A stretch of DNA of 64,000 bases from Dermatemys mawii (lineage: Eukaryota; Chordata; Testudines; Dermatemydidae), in assembly GCA_007922305.1 (NCBI GenBank), contig ML677333.1, positions 13,569,364 to 13,633,363 on the forward strand, in the 5' to 3' direction. The notes below the pieces were generated by a model that saw only the letters and a program-made list of their open reading frames with translations, ran no database searches and was not told the origin of the DNA. How positions within the stretch are numbered: the first letter of the stretch is position 1; each line of letters begins with the position of its first letter. Position numbers and translations under genes: made by a program. Of the stretch, positions 57,526 through 64,000 are shown one piece after another.

Positions 57526-58715
57526 GGTGGTTGGCTGGGGGAAGTGGGAGGGTCATTACAGGAGGGAGCAGGGCCTACAGCAGAATGGTAGGGGAGTATG
57601 GCTGGGGACTCAGAGGGAGGAGGCGGCCAAGCGGGAGCAGGCCTCAGGGCAGAGCAGGGCCATTGTCCAGGCACCTATGTCCCCAGTCCCCCACTCCACA
57701 CACACACTTGTAGGGAGCTTCCAGCGCTCAGGCCCGGCCTCCCCAAATGTTGGGGCCAGTGTGGTTACTTTGGAAATAAGAGTCTGTATTCTGTCTTACA
57801 CTGTGCAATGCGGAGCAGAACACAGGTGGGAGTGAGATAGTAGCAGCTGCCCTGTACGCTTCCCCAGTACTCCTTTGCACGTGGCCTGAAGCAGGATGAA
57901 ACAAGGCATGAAGAATTGAATGAAGAGCCAGGATTCAAGCTCTATATGCAAAATGTTCCCTTTGGGGCTGACAAGCTTTCCTCTTGGAAAGCCACCCAGA
58001 AATTGCCTGTTGAACATGCACTAATTTCCTCATCCACACCTATAAATACCTTCAGAGGGAAGGGTACTTAAGCCATCCAGCTCCTTACACTTTATGAGCT
58101 ACAACCCTTCTGTCATCAAGGAGGAAGAGAGCTGATGTTTCTCAGGGTCCACTTTCCAGTCACATGCCAGATCCACAGTGATGGTCCCGTAAAAGCATTA
58201 CTACACCCAGAGGGAGCTTGTCTTTTTGCAGACATTTAATGAACTCCAAGTAATTTACCCTCCAGCTCCGCCAGTGGGGAAGTACCACTTCAAACTGACC
58301 CTTCTTACTCAGATCCCAGCATCTGCTATGAAAGAGTTAAAAACATGAATTGTTTGCCCGTATGTCCCATTGGCAGGGAAAAACTCTTTCCCTTTCTCTC
58401 GTGTTTTCCATACACTCAGGCATGGTGGCATTTTTGTCAGCAGACACTGCTCCTCTTGGGTTTTATGTATTTTGTCATGGTTGGCTGTGTTTTTCTGAAC
58501 TCATCATTTTTTACTTTCATTACATTTTAATGAAAAGGACATTTTAAAAGTTGATTGTAGCCTTCAAATTTTCAGGGTTGAAGCACAATTCTCTTCATAT
58601 GGGTTATTTCCATCGACAAAGAAAAAGAACAAACCATGCTACAAAATGGCTGAGTGTACCAATGTGTTGTAAGCAGGCTAGCCCAACATAACTGCACTCA
58701 GTGTGTTGCAGATGT
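57526..58715. other. Anonymous sequence, no gene seen
   Basis: Frames at 57437-57840 on the forward strand overlap in several phases and show no splice context. Nothing is supported. Confidence 0.4.
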
Positions 58716-58719
58716 ACTC

Positions 58720-58995
58720 AAATGGGACTAGATTTTCTAAGGGCTACGTGACCATATTTTCAAGTGCTCAGCGCCTAGAAATGGGGCCAGATTTTCCCAA
58801 TAAGTCTATTCCCATTTAGGCACATAGAATAACATTTTTCAAAGGTGCCTAAGTGACTTAGGAGCCCAATTCATTTTTAAAATGTGACTTAGGCACTTTT
58901 GAAAATTTTATCCACCACCAAGGGCCAGATCCTCAGCTGCTATAAGTTGTCATAGCTCCATTAAAATCAATGAAGCTGTCACAAGTTACATCAGC
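58720..58995. repeat. Cluster of palindromic ancient repeats
   Basis: TTTTTCAAAGGTGCCTAAGT GACTTAGGAGCC and TGACTTAGGCACTTTTGAAA ATT are arms of one palindrome (about 58835-58910). GGCCAGATCCTCAGCTGCTA and CATCAGCTGACGAACTG around CATAGCTCCATTAAAATCAA TG form another (58921-59005). Confidence 0.65.
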
Positions 58996-59369
58996 TGACG
59001 AACTGCCCCCACCCACCACCATGTACTCAGCATGCTGAGCTTTCTTGAACATCTGGCCCCTTAGTTAGATGCCTAAATGAGTGCTCAGGTCATTTGAAAA
59101 TCTGGCCCATGAAGTACAGATGAGCACCCAGCCTACAGCACAGAAAGGAGGAGAGGACCCTGCGGGGAGACAGCAATATCTATAAGCACAAAAGCACCTT
59201 TGACACCTCAACTTGACTGGTATTTGAACACGAATGCTGACATTTTTAAGAGTTCTGCTGTAGTCTGCTTATTAATTCCACTTGCTTGAAAAGACCAAAT
59301 GAAATGTGCGTTGGGGGCTGGGGAAACATATGAAAGTCATACAATTCAACACAAGGGTCTTAGTTACAG

Positions 59370-59515
59370 TCGCACTATTAGATCACTATTACACCCCATT
59401 TGGTAGATGGAGAAATTGAGGCAGAGAAATGAAGTGATTGCCCCAAGGCAACAGAAACCACAGCTGACAGAGCCAGAATTTGAAATTCAAGGGTTTTTAG
59501 TGCCCAGTCCCACAA
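59370..59515 (-). mobile_element. MIR-like SINE
   Basis: CATTTGGTAGATGGAGAAAT TGAGGCAGAGAAATG, GTGATTGCCCCAAGGCAACA and CTGACAGAGCCAGAATTTGA are the MIR core read in reverse. Confidence 0.8.
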
Positions 59516-60790
59516 TCTCATGAAACAGAGAGCAGAGCTCAATTGACAACTCTGTGAAAACTGAACACATCAGCCAGCATGGTCTTTCAAGTTTAGTTCC
59601 TTTTCTGTGCCCATCAAATCAAATGTTGATAGTAAAATATTACATTCAAATGCTTTTTAATGTAAAAATTTGTAAGTTCCACAGATAACACTGTGCAGAT
59701 CTGAATGCATCCATGTTCAGAGAACTCATGCCTTTTGGCCCCATTCATCAATTTATTCTTTTTTGTACCTGCAGATTTCCACTACCTATCATCAATAAGG
59801 TCAAAACCATCCGTTTTTCCAGTGGCACCTGTGAATATTTTGTCCTTTAGCTTTGATACCAAAGTTGAATAATCTTATTTGTAAAGCATTTTGTTGTATT
59901 CCCTCTGAAGGCTGCTATCAAATTGGACTGTTAAACAACTTTTAAAGTTGAAAAGAGAAATGGTAGATTTTCTACGCATACTAAATTGACTAATATTTCA
60001 AGGGAGCTATCACTTTGTATAATCTGTTCATGGCCATCACCAATATCCCTACAAATAATCAAAAGAAGTTTTTGATATTTATGTTCAGTGGGAAATATAA
60101 AATCTTATTTTTATTGACAGTTGGGAGATTTAAACTCTAATTTTCTTTGGGCCAGGCTATGTCTAATAAAGACATTGTCAATCACTGTAAACAAAGCAAA
60201 TTCCTAAATGATTCAGCAAAATTAACAAAATCATCCATGAGACACAATGACTCAAGAGGACAGAAAACAGGAGGAGCTATAGGTTTGAATATTAACAAAC
60301 CAGTAAAAAAAATACACTTTATTACTAAATGCAAATAATAATAAAATACCTGAGCTATAAGAGACATCATTCAGAGGGAAAATAATACAGGACTAAATTC
60401 TTGAGTTTGAGAATTTTGGGTATGTAATTATACAGGCAAAACCCACACTGCGTATACCAGCCAGGTAAACATGAGTGCCATTGTATGTACATACATTTTC
60501 TACAGGTACAGGTTAGGGATTGTGTTTTGAAAATCTGGCCCAAATCAGATTCTGCTTTGCAATTAGCATGACATAGTCCATTGAGCATTCCCAATGTAAT
60601 TTACTGAATAATAGCCATATCTCCTTTTTAAAATATCAATTCCCTAAAGTGCGGTTCCATTCTTTTAAAATAGTATTTTGTTCCTGCACAGATCTCCTTC
60701 CCGGGTGTGTACAGAGACAGAGCTGCTGACTTCAGTGTCAAAACCAAATGGTAATTGTTTTTTACTCTTGTTATTTCTGCAGGCCCCGGT
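59516..60790. other. Anonymous AT-rich sequence, no gene seen
   Basis: No repeat or gene is supported; the frames at 60147-60338 and 60367-60594 lack any context. Confidence 0.4.
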
Positions 60791-60794
60791 CCCA

Positions 60795-60875
60795 GAGAAT
60801 GTGAGGTAGAGTTTAAGGGCTTGACCCAAAGCCCACTGAAGTCAGAGGAAAGACTCTTTGGGCTAGACCCAAACA
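60795..60875. repeat. Palindromic ancient repeat copy
   Basis: TTGACCCAAAGCCCACTGAA GTCAGAGG pairs with GACTCTTTGGGCTAGACCC across AAA. Confidence 0.65.
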
Positions 60876-61209
60876 TGGGACTGGTAGACTCAGCTTTGCA
60901 ATACCTACCATTTAGGCTGTCGCTTAGTGGAATCCACAGCTCTTAGTTAGTTGCCCAGGTTCCCTTCCTAGACAATGCGTGGTGAGAGCTAAGAGCCTAG
61001 GAATGGTATTCACAAAAGCCAGCATGCTGAGCAAGAGATGCCTAAGCTAGCTAATAGGAAATGCTGAGGAGAGGGGTATGATCTAAGCCCTGATTCTAAG
61101 TCCAGGCAGCCAGAAGGAGGTGCCTGTCACCACTTGGGATTCATAACCGTGATGAACCCTCTCCTGAACTTGGATGGCTTTGCCCTTTGTCACAAAAAAT
61201 GAGTAAGAG

Positions 61210-61450
61210 GAAGTGGTTGCCTCCTTCTGCCCGATTTGGAGCAGTGATCCAAACCCTACATCTTCTATTTGTCAGATGAGTGCCCCTAACCACTAGCCTA
61301 TGAGATATTCTGCAGTTGGGAGCTCTCAGTCTCATGTGTTGAAACTGTCCCACTCTGTGTAAATAACTAACTATTTATTGGAATCAGGACTTGAATTCCA
61401 AAGCTCCACAGGAGCGTCCTAACCCCCATAGAGACAGGGTCACTCACTCT
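61210..61450 (-). mobile_element. Two tRNA-derived SINE heads in tandem
   Basis: On the minus strand, TAGGCTAGTGGTTAGGGGCA CTCATCTGAC (61271-61300) is a tRNA-like A-box region, with a B-box-like GGTTTGGATCACTGC near 61250. A second head, GGGGGTTAGGACGCTCCTGT GG (61407-61428) with GAATTCAAGTCCTG, lies about 130 bp away in the same orientation. Confidence 0.65.
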
Positions 61451-62079
61451 TCGGCCCAATGAGGTGAGACACGGCAGTTCAATTCTCTGCTCTACATCAG
61501 GCACAGGGGAGGTAAATTGAGCCAGGGTCTCCCCCATCTTAGACGAATGGGCCAGTCGGTTGGGCAGACTGAGAACACCCACCAGATCAGGCCTGAAGGT
61601 AAGATAGGCAGAGGAACACCTAGGTCTGGGCTATACTATAGACTTGCATCAGTGTAATTATGTTGCAGCAGTATCTTAAGAGTAGACCTGTCCCAAGTCT
61701 GAGGGCTGTGCAGGGGATAGGCATAAGCTAGGGTGCCCAGGGATCAGGACTGGGGTGGATATGCCCAGCAGCAGGTTTTTATTCCCCTAAGATACTTTAA
61801 TCAGCAGAAATTTAGGGAGTTTATGCACCTGCAGGATTAGATGGCAGCTGATGGGGGTTTTTGAGGATCTGTATATTGGCCTTTGATGCCTAAATTGGCC
61901 CTTAGGAGCCTAAATCGCTTTTTGGACCTAGTCCTTAGTGGCCTCAACGAGCTTTGGATCGAGACCTATATCTTCTTGTGAATCACCAGCAGATGGATCA
62001 CTAACCCCTCCCGCAATGGGTGAGACTCGAACAAACCCACTGAAGAGAACAGATTGCATCAGTGTCAATTTGGTAAGTT

Positions 62080-62177
62080 TGACAAGCTTGTGAAAGGGAT
62101 TATATGACGTGGTTGCCTGTTAGCAGAGGACTGGCCTAGGTGACCCAAGAGGTTCCTTCCAGTCCTATGTTCTTAAG
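62080..62177 (+). mobile_element. CR1 LINE terminal fragment
   Basis: GCAGAGGACTGGCCTAGGTG ACCCAAGAGGTTCCTTCCAG TCCTATGTTCTTA is a CR1 3' terminus. Confidence 0.75.
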
Positions 62178-62206
62178 TGAGGGTGCAGTTTGGTAAGCAG
62201 AACCTT

Positions 62207-62300
62207 TTACCTCCTTTGTAAAGCACTCACAGATCTAACGGTGAAATGCTCTGTACAAAAGCTAGATATTATTATTAACAGCATTATCGTCATCATCACT
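62207..62300 (+). mobile_element. SINE or L2-type 3' tail
   Basis: CTTTGTAAAGCACTCACAGA TCTAACGGTGAAATGCTCTG and TAGATATTATTATTAACA form a typical CORE-SINE/L2 tail that directly follows the CR1 end. Confidence 0.6.
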
Positions 62301-62532
62301 GGGCACGCAGAAGAAACCACCTTGATTGGCAGAATGATTCCAGGTTAAGTTTGCAGGGCTGGCAGTTGGGTGCAGGGGCGGGGGGGGATCTTTTTACTTG
62401 TAAACTGAGCATATTTGGTTCAGAAGCCATCGAATACCGTTAAACACGGAGAACCACAATGGCATTTTTGCCGTCATTTTTCAGAGTACACCCACACTTT
62501 ACATTGGGAAACAGCATTTATTTCTCTATTGC

Positions 62533-62998
62533 AGTGGTGCCTAAACTTTTCCTGTCATGTCCCCCATTTCCAGTAATGGAGTCTGTCTGCCCCACCTCCC
62601 TTTATTGCGCTGTTGGTTCAGCAGAGGAGCTTGGGCTGATGGCAGAGCTGCGGGAGGAGCTGAGGCTAGAGGAAGAGCCGGGTTAGGCTGAAGGAGGGGT
62701 CGGAGCTGGGACTGGGAGTGAAGCTGTGGCCAAGGTCAGGAGTGGAGCCACTGCGGGGATCAGGAGCCAGGACCCGGCGAGGAGCCACAACTGGGTCTGG
62801 TAGTGGAGCCATGACTGGGAGTGGGGCTGGAGCCTGGGGCCAAAGCCGGGGGTGGGACTGGGCCAGAGAAGAGCTGGGGGCAGAGCGGGGCTGGGTGGTG
62901 CTCCCTCCCTGCCCCTCCTGGGGGCTAGCCCAGGCCCCCCCGCCCAACTGTTCCTCTGTGCCCCTCTAAAGGGCACGCCCCACAGGTTGGCAAGCTTT
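62533..62998. mobile_element. Non-autonomous hAT element, diverged
   Basis: CAGTGGTGCCTAAACTTTTC at the left and CCACAGGTTGGCAAGCTTTG at the right are approximate inverted ends of the CAGTGGTTCTCAAAC group. The body is G-rich with GGGAGTGGGGCTGGAGC-like units. No clear target duplication was found. The overlapping frames here are shadows of this composition. Confidence 0.55.
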
Positions 62999-62999
62999 G

Positions 63000-63878
63000 A
63001 TTTTTGCCCATTTGTTTCACACTGCACAGAAGCCATGCTGGCTCGGATTGGCTTACTGCCTGCTTTCTATCTCGCCTCACAGCTGATTAGACACAAGGGG
63101 ATCAGGATTCATCTATTAACTTGCGCTCAGGCAAAAGGGCAGCAGCTAGAGTGGCAGCAGCACTGCAACCCTCACCATCCTGTGTGAACAGATTCTGTGG
63201 GGTTTCTCAAGAGAAAAAATGTAGATATTAAAAAAGCTAGACGCTAGAGAACAGCATGTCCCTGTCTTAGGGAAATCAAATTAATTTAATTCCAAAACTA
63301 TACACGTCAGAGTCCTTTTGGGAGAAACAAAGGGAAATCAACAGAACCTTTCAGTTCTGATGCCATTTGCTAAGATGCAACACTCCCATTGCCTGCAAAT
63401 AGCAGCCAGATGAAACTTGTTAGAAGATTAAGTTTCCATTACAGTTGACATTTTGAAAAACACTGTGTTGTATCCCAAACCCCCGAGTGTCTCCTGTTTC
63501 TGTACATCAGCTGATCAAAAGTGTCATCACTGGCGAAAGCTACTGAAGAGACACAGTCACTGACATTTCAGTGCTCTGCTGACCATGGGACACAGTGACA
63601 CTGGAGTCAATGGTGGAGAAGAGTCAGACATCATTCCTAACAGCTTTCTGGCACATGGAGCGCTTTTCTGTTAAGAGTGCGCTGATGGTAGCGTGATTTC
63701 TTGGGGGTTACATGTATTGGGAGGTCTTGGTTACAAAGGATGATATTTACGTTTCTCACCACTATTCATTGTAAAAGAATGGAAAGGAGGGGAAAGAAGG
63801 TGTTTCTGAAACAAAAAGGCGTTGGGGGAGGAAGACACACCAATACTTCCAATTAATAGTAATCAATCAGAGAGAAGA
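63000..63878. other. Anonymous sequence, no gene seen
   Basis: No recognisable repeat, exon or RNA gene. Confidence 0.4.
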
Positions 63879-64000
63879 TGTACCACCTTAGGAGACCTGG
63901 ATTCAATTCTTTTCTCAGCCACAGACTTCCTGTGTGACCTTGAGCAAAGCAAAGCACTTTGTCCCTCTGTGCGTCAGACAGTTCCCCATCCATAAAATGA
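63879..64000 (+). mobile_element. MIR-like SINE, cut by the window end
   Basis: GGAGACCTGGATTCAATTCT (B-box-like GATTCAATTC), CTCAGCCACAGACTTCCTGT GTGACCTTGAGCAAAG and CCCTCTGTGCGTCAGACAGT, then CCATCCATAAAATGA, are the MIR core in order. The copy continues past the end of the window. Confidence 0.85.

Noticed and set aside
1..64000. CRISPR arrays, rRNA genes, bacterial operons
   Set aside because: No regularly spaced repeats, no rRNA-like sequence and no dense coding; the repeat content is vertebrate.

Overview
The window reads as non-coding DNA from a reptile nuclear genome, most likely a turtle. I base this on the mixture of interspersed repeats: CR1 LINE 3' ends on both strands, CORE/MIR-type tRNA-derived SINEs, several families of non-autonomous hAT elements with CAGGGGTGGGCAAAC or CAGTGGTTCT termini and 8-bp target duplications, Penelope-like terminal repeats, solo LTRs with TG...CA ends, and many copies of short palindromic repeats with a TTGACTTCAATGGG core. 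Family names rest on recognition from memory, not a database search. No bacterial, organellar or intact host protein-coding gene is visible. Almost all long open frames lie inside GC-rich repeats or are chance frames, so the window is probably intergenic or inside a large intron.

Layout. 0.5-4.5 kb: a hairpin-rich repeat, a 1.1-kb hAT-like element with an inserted tRNA-SINE, a TATA/CCAAT promoter-like block and CR1 pieces. 5.9-6.8 kb: a complete hAT element. 9.06-12.2 kb: the one stretch that looks like genes rather than repeats. It has a duplicated E-box plus CCAAT promoter, then a two-exon reading frame that can be followed for about 1 kb, broken by two stops and one frameshift and followed by polyadenylation signals. 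Further on are a TATA box, three tiny in-phase exons and several short tandem duplications. 13.6-30 kb: scattered MITEs, two hAT elements, MIR-like SINEs and long anonymous AT-rich stretches. 30-37 kb: nested CR1, hAT, LTR and Penelope-like elements, including a hammerhead-ribozyme-like core. 37-46 kb: mostly anonymous sequence with one weak candidate signal-peptide exon. 46.6-48.8 kb: a decayed CR1 reverse transcriptase interrupted by a 1.3-kb solo LTR with a 5-bp target duplication. 49-55.6 kb: dense nested insertions, including an inverted pair of Penelope-like ends. 57-64 kb: palindromic repeats, SINEs and CR1 tails.

Nothing here works together as a pathway. The most promising lead is 9.06-12.2 kb: a compact cluster with small introns, which I could not assign to any family and which may be a decayed host gene or an old viral insertion.
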